Shown here: piece after piece, positions 8,157 to 16,129 of the stretch
Numbering within the stretch: position 1 is the first letter of the stretch
Layout: each line of letters opens with the position of its first letter
Assembly: GCF_030733205.1 (NCBI RefSeq)
Contig: NZ_JASHJL010000044.1
Span: 1 to 43,535 of the forward strand
From: Mameliella sp. MMSF_3455
GTDB taxonomy: Bacteria > Pseudomonadota > Alphaproteobacteria > Rhodobacterales > Rhodobacteraceae
Direction: 5' to 3'
Length of the DNA stretch: 43,535 nucleotides
The notes under the pieces: model-generated
Told to the model about the DNA's origin: nothing
Database searches by the model: none
The model's input: only the letters and a program-made list of their open reading frames with translations
Made by a program: the position numbers and the translations under genes

Positions 8157-8865
8157 TCCCGATGCCGCCATCACCATTACCGCCTACGACTGGGTGCCGG
8201 ACTTTGCCCAAGGGCAGGTCCGCGATCTGCGAGTACGCTGGGTACTTGAGGAAACGGGCCAGAACTACGCCGTGCGATATCTCTCGCAAGGGCAACAGAA
8301 GGAAGCGGCGCACTGCGCGCTGCAACCGTTCGGCCAGGTTCCGACCTACGAGGAGGGTGACCTCACGCTGTTCGAAAGCGGGGCGATCGTCTGGCATATC
8401 GCAGAGCGGTTCCCCGGTCTGCGGCCGACAGAGCCAGCGGGGCAGAGCTTGTCGCTGGAATGGCTGTTTGCCGCGCTGAACACTTTGGAGCCACCGATCA
8501 TGGACCGGGCACAGATGACGATCTTCGAAGTGGCCGAGCCCTGGGCCAAGCTGCGACTTCCCGGCATTGACGAGCGGATTAACGAACGCCTGCAGGAGGC
8601 GTCTGATCGCCTCGGCACCGCGGAGACGTTCGGCGGCAGTTTCTCCGCCGGCGACCTGATGATGGTCAGCGTTCTGCGGATCATCGAGGGCGAGGGTCTC
8701 GTCGAAGCCTTCCCCAACCTCGCCGACTATGTCGCGCGGGCCACCGAACGGCCGGCCTTCCAGCGGGCCCTGTCCGATCAGCTTGCCGGCTTCACGGGCA
8801 ATCCGCCGCCCGGTTTCGACGAATGGATGGCGGAGCTTAAAGCGAAACAAGGAGAACTCGCATGA
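8146..8865 (+). CDS. Glutathione S-transferase family protein (copy 1)
   Basis: A 239-residue cytosolic GST. The thioredoxin-like N-domain (about 8-90) includes the cis-proline in QVPTY and the glutathione-binding LFESGAI motif; an all-helical C-domain follows. ATG 8146 is preferred over GTG 8107 because the upstream extension is arginine-rich and overlaps the VOC gene. It overlaps the previous gene by 11 bases and the next by 4 (ATGA). It is clearly paralogous to the GST at 9220: both start ...FDWVP/YDWVP and share RDLRxRW, QPFGQVP and LFESGA. The two probably arose by duplication with a DUF1428 gene between them. Confidence 0.88.
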   Translation: MPVDPDAAITITAYDWVPDFAQGQVRDLRVRWVLEETGQNYAVRYLSQGQQKEAAHCALQPFGQVPTYEEGDLTLFESGAIVWHIAERFPGLRPTEPAGQSLSLEWLFAALNTLEPPIMDRAQMTIFEVAEPWAKLRLPGIDERINERLQEASDRLGTAETFGGSFSAGDLMMVSVLRIIEGEGLVEAFPNLADYVARATERPAFQRALSDQLAGFTGNPPPGFDEWMAELKAKQGELA

Positions 8866-9215
8866 CCTACGTTGCTGGATTTCTGACCCCAGTGCCGAAC
8901 GGGAACAAGCAGGCCTACATCGAAAGTGCCCGCAAGGCTTGGCCGCTCTTCAAGGAATATGGGGCCCTGCAAATCATGGAGGCCTGGGGCGACCAAGTTC
9001 CCGCGGGCGAGCACACCGATTTCAGGCGGGCCGTCGCGTTGGAAGACGGCGAGACGGTTTGTTTCTCGTGGATGATCTGGCCCGACAAGGAAAGCCACGA
9101 CAGGTGTGGCGCCAGCATGGCAACCGATCCGCGCTGGCAGGAGATGGACATGCCCTTCGATGGCAAGCGCATGATGTGGGGCAGCTTCACGCCGATCTTC
9201 GAAGACAAGGCTTGA
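8862..9215 (+). CDS. DUF1428-family protein
   Basis: A 117-residue protein matching the DUF1428 pattern throughout: YVAGFLTPVPNGNKQAY near the start, then KEYGALQIMEAWGDQVP, DFRRAV, FSWMIWPDKE, and MPFDGKRMMWGSF at the end. This is an alpha/beta-barrel-dimer-like fold of unknown activity. Start and stop overlap or abut its neighbours (ATGA with the upstream GST; 4 bases to the downstream GST), so it is co-translated with them. The context suggests a role in the same detoxification or catabolic step. Confidence 0.88.
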   Translation: MTYVAGFLTPVPNGNKQAYIESARKAWPLFKEYGALQIMEAWGDQVPAGEHTDFRRAVALEDGETVCFSWMIWPDKESHDRCGASMATDPRWQEMDMPFDGKRMMWGSFTPIFEDKA

Positions 9216-9219
9216 CGCC

Positions 9220-9873
9220 ATGAACCAGACGGCACCAGAGCAGCTGACGATCTGGACCTTCGACTGGGTGCCGGAGGGGCCGCGGGGCTATGTGCGTGAC
9301 CTGCGGCTTCGCTGGGCCTGTGAAGAGGCCGGGCTGAGCTATCGCGTCGGCTCCGTGCCCTTCGAGGAACGCGGGGCCGAGCATCTTGCCATGCAGCCCT
9401 TCGGGCAGGTGCCTTACCTGACGGATGGGGATGTCAGCCTGTTCGAAAGCGGCGCCTGCCTGCTGCACCTCTCGGAGAAGAGCGTAGCGCTCATGCCGCG
9501 GGAGAGGGCACTGCGGGCGGAAACCTTGTCCTGGGTCCTCGCGGCCCTGAACTCGGTCGAGATGGTCAGCGTGCCCTGGTGGTTCGTCGGACTGTCGTCC
9601 CCGCCGGAGAACCCCTTGGAGGGCTGGCTGCGGGCCCGTCTTGCTGTGCTGGAAGACGTCCTGACAGCGCGCGACTGGCTGGTGGATGGTCGCTTTACCG
9701 CGGCGGATCTGATCCTGGCCGACGTGTTGCGTCCGCCCTGGATACGGGGGATCGGCCACTATCCCGCAACCGATGCCTACATTGATCGGATTTGCGCGCG
9801 GCCGGCCTTTGCCAAGGCACATGCGGACCAGATCGCGCATTTCTCCAGGGCCGACGAGACCCGCGAGGCATGA
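9220..9873 (+). CDS. Glutathione S-transferase family protein (copy 2)
   Basis: A 217-residue GST with an N-terminal thioredoxin-like domain (QPFGQVPYL cis-proline loop, LFESGACLLH glutathione site) and a helical C-domain (FTAADLILADVL). It is paralogous to the GST at 8146 but diverged in the substrate-binding C-domain (WWFVGL insertion), so the two probably act on different substrates or as a heterodimer. It is in the same operon, 4 bases after the DUF1428 gene. Confidence 0.88.
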   Translation: MNQTAPEQLTIWTFDWVPEGPRGYVRDLRLRWACEEAGLSYRVGSVPFEERGAEHLAMQPFGQVPYLTDGDVSLFESGACLLHLSEKSVALMPRERALRAETLSWVLAALNSVEMVSVPWWFVGLSSPPENPLEGWLRARLAVLEDVLTARDWLVDGRFTAADLILADVLRPPWIRGIGHYPATDAYIDRICARPAFAKAHADQIAHFSRADETREA

Positions 9874-9956
9874 CCGGCGGCTTGCCGTTCCCAGGGAAAG
9901 ACCACAACGCATGGGAGGAAGAAATGATGACACCGACTTCGACTTCACGGTCCTGA

Positions 9957-10811
9957 ATGGGGGCCCTGCAGGCCTCGGTCCTTGTCGGAGCGATGGCTAC
10001 GCCCGCGCTGGCGCAGGACACCGAGGGCCGGGCCATGTCCGGGGACCTCGGGATCTATTATCAGGTACACGGCGATCTCGGCTCCGGCATGGTGCCATTT
10101 CTCGTGCTCCATGGGGGCATGGGCACCATCGAAGGGGATTTCGGTGCCCTCTTGCCGGGCCTCGCCGCAAGGCGCCCGGTGATCGGGGTGGAACAGCAGG
10201 GCCATGGGCGCACGGGCGGACGTGATATGCCGGTCACCCTCGCAGCAATGCGGACCGACACCCTGGCCGTGCTGGACGCGCTCGACATCGAGCGGGTTCA
10301 CGCGGTGGGCTTTTCCATGGGCGGCATGCTGGCACTGGACCTGGCATTGGCCGCGCCCGAGCGGCTGGCCACGCTCACTGCGATCTCGGTCAGCCAGAAC
10401 CTGGACGGGATGCATCCGGCCATCGCGGACATGAACCGGAACCCACAGGCCACGCCTTCACCGGAGGCGCTGGAGCTGGTGCCGAGCGAAGAGGACTTTG
10501 CCCGCATGCAGGCGGGTTTCGCCCACAACCCGGATGGCCCGGAGCAGTTCCAGCGCACCTTTGCGCAGCTGCAGGCCTTCATGGTCACCGATTGGGGCTG
10601 GAGCGACGAGGAGCTTGCCACGCTCGCGGTGCCGACCCTGCTCGCCCTCGGCGACAGTGACTTCACGCCGGTCGGCCATGGTGCACGCATGGCGACCCTT
10701 TCGGGGGCCCAGCTGGCGGTTTTGCCGGACACCACGCACTTTTCGATCATGAGCCGCCCCGAATGGCTGCTGCCCCTGATCGAGCACCGTATCACCACGG
10801 CCGAAGATTGA
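9957..10811 (+). CDS. Exported alpha/beta hydrolase; in-frame TGA ahead of its start
   Basis: A 284-residue hydrolase. An N-terminal signal sequence ends ATPALAQ, so the enzyme should be periplasmic. The fold carries an oxyanion HGGMG motif, the nucleophile elbow GFSMGG, an acid in LGDSDF and the catalytic His in DTTHFS. The start at 9957 has no ribosome site. A well-placed GGAGGAAG precedes ATG 9924, which is in the same frame but meets TGA at 9954-9956 directly before ATG 9957. The gene thus looks as if it originally began at 9924 and acquired a stop. Re-initiation at the adjacent ATG could still give an exported enzyme. The substrate is unknown. Confidence 0.8.
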   Translation: MGALQASVLVGAMATPALAQDTEGRAMSGDLGIYYQVHGDLGSGMVPFLVLHGGMGTIEGDFGALLPGLAARRPVIGVEQQGHGRTGGRDMPVTLAAMRTDTLAVLDALDIERVHAVGFSMGGMLALDLALAAPERLATLTAISVSQNLDGMHPAIADMNRNPQATPSPEALELVPSEEDFARMQAGFAHNPDGPEQFQRTFAQLQAFMVTDWGWSDEELATLAVPTLLALGDSDFTPVGHGARMATLSGAQLAVLPDTTHFSIMSRPEWLLPLIEHRITTAED

Positions 10812-10843
10812 GAGCGCGGCCTCAATCGCAAAGGAGACATACG

Positions 10844-11338
10844 ATGACAAAGCGAAAAGCTGCGGTATTTCTCTGGTTCGACACCGAGGCCGAAGCGGCG
10901 GCCGAGTTCTATGCCGCAACCTTTCCAGGCAGCCATGTGGACCAGGTGATCCGGTTTCCCGGCGATACGCCAAGCGGGCCCGCCGGCAGCGTTCAAGTCG
11001 TGGAGATGACACTGATGGGGCTGCCCTACGCGTTGCTCAATGCCGGCCCGCATGTACAACCCAACGATGCCTACTCGCTCCAAGTCTACACCGAGGATCA
11101 AGCGGAGACAGACAGGCTATGGGATGCGATCGTCGGAAATGGCGGCGAAGAAATCATGTGCGGCTGGAGCAAGGACCGCTGGGGCTTTCGTTGGCAGATC
11201 ACGCCACGAGTCCTGATGGACGCACTGTCGCACCCCGACGCCGCCGCCTCGACCCGCGCACAGACTGCCATGATGGAAATGCGGAAGATCGACATTGCGG
11301 TGATAGAGGCCGCCTTGCGCGGCGAGCCGCAAACGTGA
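10844..11338 (+). CDS. VOC-family PhnB-like protein
   Basis: A 164-residue protein of the PhnB / '3-demethylubiquinone methyltransferase-like' VOC type. It has AAVFLWFDTEAEAAAEFYAATF at the start, GLPYALLNAGP in the middle, and CGWSKDRWGFRWQITP, the usual signature, near the end. AAGGAG precedes ATG 10844. It is last in the six-gene cluster and separated by 32 bases from the hydrolase. These proteins are often annotated as methyltransferases, but VOC folds more often do lyase, isomerase or resistance roles; no substrate can be assigned. Confidence 0.87.
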   Translation: MTKRKAAVFLWFDTEAEAAAEFYAATFPGSHVDQVIRFPGDTPSGPAGSVQVVEMTLMGLPYALLNAGPHVQPNDAYSLQVYTEDQAETDRLWDAIVGNGGEEIMCGWSKDRWGFRWQITPRVLMDALSHPDAAASTRAQTAMMEMRKIDIAVIEAALRGEPQT

Positions 11339-11520
11339 CTGTGGACCCGACGGAGATCATCGGGAGAGCATGTGCCGGGAGATTGGATCATCCGTCTTCA
11401 ATTGCCAACTGGGCCTCGGAGATGCAGCGGGACTATGATCCGGGCGCTGATGCGCTCTGGGGCACATGGACGGATTGAGTGCGATCAGCGATCGCGGCGG
11501 ACTATACCGAAATCGTTGCC

Positions 11521-11691
11521 TTATTTGGGCAAGCCGGAGTTTGGATCGCATGGCGGGCCGACTTCATTGTCGATCAGCTTTTCAGCCTCCTTCAAGGCTT
11601 CCACACTAGCGGGATAAAAGTTGTATTCTGCGAAGGCGCGCAGATCATGCAGAACCTCGATCATCCAGGTCGGATCGGGCGTGTCGCTCAT
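11521..11691 (-). CDS. Small hypothetical protein (56 aa)
   Basis: A minus-strand frame from ATG 11691 to TAA 11521-11523 encodes MSDTPDPTWMIEVLHDLRAF... and ends GLPK. It has an amphipathic helical core (EALKEAEKLIDNEV) and balanced, GC-rich codon use. The ribosome site is weak. I do not recognise the family. It lies in a decayed stretch between the VOC operon and the cyclo-ligase gene, so it could be a surviving small gene or a fragment. Confidence 0.4.
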   Translation of the reverse strand: MSDTPDPTWMIEVLHDLRAFAEYNFYPASVEALKEAEKLIDNEVGPPCDPNSGLPK

Positions 11692-11801
11692 CGTCAGGTT
11701 TCTCAGAGGGATTGCAGTTAAGAAAAGATAGTGTCAGACCAATCTTATAGCCAGAAGGTTGACTGATGGCGCCTCGGCATAAAGACGCCGGAATCCGTTT
11801 C

Positions 11802-11918
11802 CTAAACATAACGGTGGACCAGTTCAGAAAGGGCATTCCAGGCCCGCCAGGTGTGATGTCCGACGCCGCGTTCATTGCGGCAGGCATTGACGAAGGCGGT
11901 GTGGTCGAGATGGCGCAT
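11802..11918 (-). CDS. Tiny hypothetical ORF (38 aa)
   Basis: The minus-strand ATG at 11918 opens a frame (MRHLDHTAFVNACRNERGV...), rich in His, Arg and Trp, ending in TAG 11802-11804. The composition looks protein-like, but there is no ribosome site and no family match. It may be the end of a larger decayed gene. Confidence 0.25.
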   Translation of the reverse strand: MRHLDHTAFVNACRNERGVGHHTWRAWNALSELVHRYV

Positions 11919-11979
11919 GCTGAGTTCCTGGAATGGTATTCCGCCAGTTTAGCATGGGTCTTTTAGCCTTTCGAAATTG

Positions 11980-12145
11980 CACGCGCGAGCGGTCATGATA
12001 ACGGCCCGCCTTATCGCGACCGGCGCAGACGAAAAACTTCCGCCGATGATGGCCAAACGGGCATACGAATGCTGTTCAGGTGCTCGAATACGGCAAGATC
12101 GTCGGAATTGTTAACCGGTCCGACCTGGGAGCGATGCGTGCAGGA
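11980..12145 (+). pseudogene. Decayed CBS-domain fragment, frameshifted
   Basis: One frame reads HARAVMITARLIATGADEKL and the next frame continues VQVLEYGKIVGIVNRSDL. Joined, they give the typical opening and closing segments of a CBS domain (V-M-T...L-I...D-E-x-L, then V-x-E-x-G-K-I-V-G-I-V-x-R-S-D-L). A frameshift around 12050-12070 and the missing middle show it is a remnant. The assignment rests on pattern memory only. Confidence 0.35.
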
Positions 12146-12173
12146 AGCGGCTGTCCGGGTTGCCGGTTGCGGC

Positions 12174-12881
12174 TCAGGCCACCTCTCTGTCGGCTTGGAT
12201 CCCGTTCTCGGTCACGATGAGATCGAGCGGGATGTCATGTGCCTGCGGATAGATGGTGGAGAGCCATGCCTCTTGCAAACCGATACCGATGACAAAGGGC
12301 TTCGGGGTCAACGCCGCTAAGGTGCGGTCGAAGTATCCTCCGCCGTAGCCGAGGCGATACCCTTCCGCCGTCCAGCCGACAAGGGGAGCCAGTGCAATGC
12401 CGGGGGTGACCTTGGCTGCGCGCGCTGGCGGGACCGGAATGTTCCAGTCGCCGCGCACCATGCGGGTTTCGGGTGTCCAGCGACGGAATGTGAGGGGAGC
12501 CGCTTTGGTTTCGACCAGAGGTAGGGCGACGGTCACGCCCGCCCCGTGAAGCTCGACCATCAGCGGGCGCAGGTCTGGCTCTCCCTTGATCGGCCAATAG
12601 CCGGAAAAGACTATGCCTCGCGTCCCGCCGAAACGGTCTTCCAACACCTGCCGCAGATGCACGGCCAGCGCCTCGCCGATCTTCTTGCGTTCGGTAACCG
12701 ACAGACTCAGACGCGCGGCACGCAGGCGGCTGCGTTGAGCCTGGCGCCAGCGGGCCACATCGCGTTCTTGATCGGGGTCGACCGCCAGCGGGTCAAAATA
12801 ATCCGGTGCAATCTCGGCCGCATAGCAGGGCGGTGAGGAAAACCCACTTTGACAGCGGAAGCTCTTGAACTCGTCGCTCAT
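12174..12881 (-). CDS. 5-formyltetrahydrofolate cyclo-ligase
   Basis: A 235-residue cytosolic enzyme converting 5-formyl-THF plus ATP to 5,10-methenyl-THF. Diagnostic motifs are the substrate/ATP-binding basic stretch near the N-terminus, YWPIKGEPDLRPL, and GYRLGYGGGYFDRTL, the family signature, with LxxTxxG-type residues before the C-terminus. The N-terminal 45 residues (cysteine-containing, MSDEFKSFRC...) are an extension ahead of the usual RWRQAQR start. It is normally a single core gene, so this copy inside conjugative cargo may be an extra one. It stands alone, with no operon partner. Confidence 0.9.
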   Translation of the reverse strand: MSDEFKSFRCQSGFSSPPCYAAEIAPDYFDPLAVDPDQERDVARWRQAQRSRLRAARLSLSVTERKKIGEALAVHLRQVLEDRFGGTRGIVFSGYWPIKGEPDLRPLMVELHGAGVTVALPLVETKAAPLTFRRWTPETRMVRGDWNIPVPPARAAKVTPGIALAPLVGWTAEGYRLGYGGGYFDRTLAALTPKPFVIGIGLQEAWLSTIYPQAHDIPLDLIVTENGIQADREVA

Positions 12882-13381
12882 GACCGTGCCTTGGCGTCGT
12901 TTCGAACCGAGCCCTGCAGGCTATGTGCCGGGCTTGCGTGATCATAGCGTTGAAATGCACCGCGGCGCACGGGGTATCTTCGAGCGCCCCCGCGTCCCGA
13001 CCGGCATAGAGTGCCATTGCTTCCTGGTTTCCGTTCGCGGGGCGCGTCCTTGCTGAAGAGCCCATTCAAGACATCAGTGCTGGCGCGGCAAAGCAGTTCT
13101 CGGATCAAAGTCTTGCTATTTCTTGCCTTGAGCGTTCTCGAGAGGACGGCGAAGTCGTGCGAAAAGGGAGAGAACGGCGTTGATGATGAACTTTGATTGC
13201 TGGCGACGACCGAATGCGCAATCCGACTCGATCTGGCGTAGGTCAGGCTGTTGACAGTGTGAGGCCGACATCTGCTTGCTCCTTCGAAGATAGGGATATC
13301 GTGCCTTTGCCGGTGGGCCATTGCTTGAAGAGCGCAGCCAGATTTTCTTGAGAAATTTTTGACTTTCTCGGATGGCCCGCC
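12882..13381. other. Non-coding or decayed stretch
   Basis: I see no intact gene in these 500 bases. Minus-strand frames around 12900-13030 and 13060-13250 have protein-like patches broken by stops, suggesting relics. The last 40 bases are AT-rich and include an inverted repeat (13350-13355 with 13364-13369). Confidence 0.4.
13350..13369. promoter_or_regulatory. Inverted repeat before the winged-helix/hydrolase gene
   Basis: GAGAAA (13350-13355) and TTTCTC (13364-13369), separated by 8 bases in an AT-rich patch 13 bases before the ATG. A possible autoregulatory site for the winged-helix protein; no direct evidence. Confidence 0.3.
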
Positions 13382-14578
13382 ATGAGTCATGCTTTGCCCA
13401 TGAAGTTCACGTTCGGAGATTGCGCCGTCGACACGGGTCGGCAGATGTTTTGGAAGTTGGGCAAGCCTGTCCGGCTTGAGCCGCAGGTCTTCGATGTGTT
13501 GGCATACTTCCTGCAGCATCAAGGAACGGTGATCTCACGCGACGATCTTATCGCTGCCGTCTGGGACGGCAGGGCTGTCTCGGATTCGACGGTTTCAACC
13601 AGGATCAATGCGGTCAGGCGCGCCATTGGCGACAACGACCGCGCCAACCGCATGCTCGAAACGCTGAGCAAGCGGGGCTATCGGTTATCTGTCGAAGTCT
13701 CTGGCGACACGGGGACAAAACCGGACCCACAAAGCTCTGTGGGCCAAGCCATCAATGTTGCCCGATCTGCGGATGGCACTGTTATCGCCCACGCCACCAG
13801 CGGCGAAGGTCCACCCTTGCTGAGAGCCGGGCAATTCCTGACGCATCTGAACATGGATTGGGAAAGTGAAGTGAGACGTCCGACGCTTGATCGGCTCGGC
13901 TCGCATTTCTCGCTGACGCGATATGATCAGCGGGGCACGGGACTGTCGGGAGGCCCCGCGACGGATTTCTCGCTCGACCGACTGGTGGAAGACATGCTTG
14001 CTGTTGCCGACGATGCCGAACTCGACTGCTTTGGCATCTGGGCGACCTCGCAAGGCGTGCCAGTATCTCTGGCATTCGCGGCGGCCCATCCCGAACGGGT
14101 CAACCGCATGGTTCTGTACGGTGGTTTTGTTCAAGGACGCGCCGTCCGTGAACCAGAACCGGACTCGGTTCAGGCGGATACCTTCCTCGAACTGATCGCC
14201 GAAGGTTGGGGCAAGCCCGGCGGTGCTTTTGGCAAGGCATATGCGACACTCTTCATGCCCGACGCATCAGCTGCGCAAATTGACGACATGTGCAAAATGC
14301 AACTGTCATCTGCGACACCGGATATTGCGATCGCTCTGAGACGTTCAATAGACACATTTGACGTATCTGGCATCCTCGACCAGGTACGAGCGCCGGTCCT
14401 CGTGGTTCACTCGGTTGAAGACTCCGTCAACCCGCTGAGCCAATCCCGCCTGATGGCCTCGCTGCTGCCAGATGCGCAGTTGAGCATCGTTGACGGCAGA
14501 AATCACGTGCCGCTGCCGGGTACAGACGCATGGGAAACGATTATGCGCGTTTCGGTCGATTTCCTAAAGTCGGATTAG
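13382..14578 (+). CDS. Winged-helix regulator fused to an alpha/beta hydrolase
   Basis: A 398-residue fusion. Residues 8-106 are an OmpR/PhoB- or CadC-type winged helix (LEPQVFDVLAYFLQHQGTVISRDDLIAAVW, DSTVSTRINAVRRAIGD, RGYRL). After a short linker, residues about 125-395 are an alpha/beta hydrolase with RYDQRGTGLS, a nucleophile elbow ATSQG (Ser223; the first Gly of the usual GxSxG is Ala), an acid in HSVEDSVNP and a late His in GRNHVPLPG. There is no membrane segment between the domains, so it is a cytosolic regulator. The hydrolase part may sense or cleave a small ester or lactone and change DNA binding. An in-frame ATG at 13400 is an alternative start. Confidence 0.85.
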   Translation: MSHALPMKFTFGDCAVDTGRQMFWKLGKPVRLEPQVFDVLAYFLQHQGTVISRDDLIAAVWDGRAVSDSTVSTRINAVRRAIGDNDRANRMLETLSKRGYRLSVEVSGDTGTKPDPQSSVGQAINVARSADGTVIAHATSGEGPPLLRAGQFLTHLNMDWESEVRRPTLDRLGSHFSLTRYDQRGTGLSGGPATDFSLDRLVEDMLAVADDAELDCFGIWATSQGVPVSLAFAAAHPERVNRMVLYGGFVQGRAVREPEPDSVQADTFLELIAEGWGKPGGAFGKAYATLFMPDASAAQIDDMCKMQLSSATPDIAIALRRSIDTFDVSGILDQVRAPVLVVHSVEDSVNPLSQSRLMASLLPDAQLSIVDGRNHVPLPGTDAWETIMRVSVDFLKSD

Positions 14579-14678
14579 TCCCGCATTGCCGCCGCTCGAA
14601 CCCTTGCTCCAGCAACGCAAGACGCACCACGCGCCGGATGGGTACCGTGTGTCGGGGGCGGAACACAAGAGTCAGGAT

Positions 14679-14888
14679 TCATAACCAATAGATGACGAGA
14701 GCCGTGAGCGCGATGGCAGAGAGGAACTCCTTGGGGCGGCGGTCATAATGGGTCGCGACGCGCCTCGAGTCCTTGAGGCTGCTGACCATGATCTCGATGC
14801 GGTTGGGCCGATTGTTTCTGCGCTTGTCGAATTTGACCGGGGTTTTGCACTACATTCGGCCTGGGGTACGGGCGCGTATCCCCTTGTC
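14679..14888 (-). pseudogene. IS5-family transposase, C-terminal remnant
   Basis: The minus strand reads DKGIRARTPGRM, an in-frame TAG, then a 54-residue stretch with NRIEIMVSSLKDSRRVATHYDRRPKEFLSAIAL and ending VIYWL. This is the highly typical C-terminus of IS5-group transposases, including the catalytic Glu of the DDE triad in NRIEIM. The N-terminal three quarters are missing, so only a scar of the element remains. Confidence 0.8.
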
Positions 14889-14996
14889 CTGCAATGCTCC
14901 TCGTCACTCAGCACAACCTCTTCCGCAATCCGGCCCACCTTCGCATCACCTCCAGGGACTGCTCTGGAAAATGATATGGATTACAGTTCCGGGCGA

Positions 14997-15695
14997 TTAG
15001 GTTGAGATCGCGTAGACCGATCCGTCGCCCAGGTCCTTGAACATGTCGATCTTCGCGCCGTCCCAATGATAGGTGATGTGACGTCCTTGCACAGGGGCGG
15101 AGACAACATCCGGATGAAAAGCAGCGAAACAAATGCCGCCAGGATTGCGGACGGACGGATAGACGATACCGTTCGCGCCATCGGCTCGCCGCTCTCGAGC
15201 AAAGGTCTGTGAGCGCCCGTAATCGAGTGGGTCGAGCAGGTCGTCAAACCCTGTACTGACATCGGTGAGGACGGCGTCGAGCTTGCCGATCAGCTCGCGC
15301 TTGTCCGCGATCCATCCCGGAGCTTCTTCGGTCGCGGCACAAAACAGCTGGGTGTGATGGACGGTCTCGAAGAGCGCCGTTTCGAAACCGTCCGCCCCAT
15401 AGAATGCGCCAAAGGTGCCGTCGTGGAACCGCCCTTGATGATCTGGGGTCACATGTACGAATGGTGCCATCAGATAGGACGCCCCCGGTCCTCCGACGCG
15501 GCGCTCTTCCGGGACGAGATCCAGATTTCCAATCGTTTGCGCAAGTCTGGGGTTGGTCTTGCTTTCCCCCGAGCCGAGGAGCAACCAGTCCGCCGGGTCC
15601 GCGATGTCTTCGAATAGATCGATTGGTGGGTGGGCAGAGTTTATCAGGCGATAGTACCTGTCCCAGGTGACCCTGATCTCGGGCGCTGTCACCAT
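14997..15695 (-). CDS. RES-domain toxin (NAD-degrading type)
   Basis: A 232-residue protein with the RES fold: WDRYYRLINSAHPPIDLFEDIADPADW at the start, GRFHDGTFGAFYGADGFETALFETVHH in the middle (conserved Arg/Tyr/Glu of the RES name), and YPSVRNPGGICFAAF near the end. Characterised RES toxins of Xre-RES modules deplete NAD by phosphorolysis or hydrolysis and arrest growth. It starts 7 bases inside the antitoxin gene (overlap 15689-15695), so the pair is translationally coupled with the antitoxin first, the normal order for this family. Role here: stabilising the mobile element or phage defence (inference). Confidence 0.9.
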   Translation of the reverse strand: MVTAPEIRVTWDRYYRLINSAHPPIDLFEDIADPADWLLLGSGESKTNPRLAQTIGNLDLVPEERRVGGPGASYLMAPFVHVTPDHQGRFHDGTFGAFYGADGFETALFETVHHTQLFCAATEEAPGWIADKRELIGKLDAVLTDVSTGFDDLLDPLDYGRSQTFARERRADGANGIVYPSVRNPGGICFAAFHPDVVSAPVQGRHITYHWDGAKIDMFKDLGDGSVYAIST

Positions 15696-16102
15696 GGCCC
15701 CCGCATTGCGTCGAGGTAACGCCTGACCCGCATGATGTCGGTGATCTGACCGCCGAGCATGACGTCCAGAGCCGTCGCGCCACCGAATGCAGTATTGGGC
15801 CGCTTGATCCAGCCATAGCCTCGTGCCAGATCCTTGAAGAGCAGCCGAAGCGCCTTGTGGATCCCCATGATGTTCGACAGACGCGCGGCCGTATCGATCC
15901 CGGCCCGGCCAAGCTCACCGGCTTTCCAGCGTCGGAACGTCCGCATGGAAATGTCGCCCATCAGAACGGCAGCCTGCTCGTCGGTCAGCCCCCAAAGCTC
16001 GGCGAGCCTGATGAACGCGCGCTGCATGGCCTGAACCTCCTCGTCGGAGAAACGAGGTGCGGGCGCGGCGGCGTGCGGTTCGATCCGTCTGAGTTCAGGC
16101 AT
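15689..16102 (-). CDS. Xre/MbcA/ParS-family antitoxin
   Basis: A 137-residue antitoxin with an N-terminal Xre-like helix-turn-helix (DEEVQAMQRAFIRLAELWGLTDEQAAVLMGDISMRTFRRWK) and a C-terminal toxin-binding DUF2384-type domain (LLFKDLARGYGWIKRPNTAFGGATALDVML). I chose ATG 16102 because GGAGG lies 5 bases upstream; the GTG at 16114 has no such site. The C-terminal Trp tail enters the RES active site in known complexes; here the protein ends GPW. The promoter at 16130-16157 should be repressed by the complex. Confidence 0.9.
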   Translation of the reverse strand: MPELRRIEPHAAAPAPRFSDEEVQAMQRAFIRLAELWGLTDEQAAVLMGDISMRTFRRWKAGELGRAGIDTAARLSNIMGIHKALRLLFKDLARGYGWIKRPNTAFGGATALDVMLGGQITDIMRVRRYLDAMRGPW

Positions 16103-16129
16103 TTTCGCCTCCACCTGGCATTTGGCATC

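Noticed and set aside
11341-11478. GTG frame of 45 codons after the second VOC gene (DHPSSIANWASEM... ending in WTD)
   Set aside because: Looks somewhat protein-like, but has no ribosome site, no family match and lies at the edge of a decayed region; too weak to list.
12900-13030. Minus-strand patch (AMALYAGRDAG...) reminiscent of a nitronate monooxygenase C-terminus
   Set aside because: Only about 20 residues are suggestive and no catalytic part is present; could be chance.
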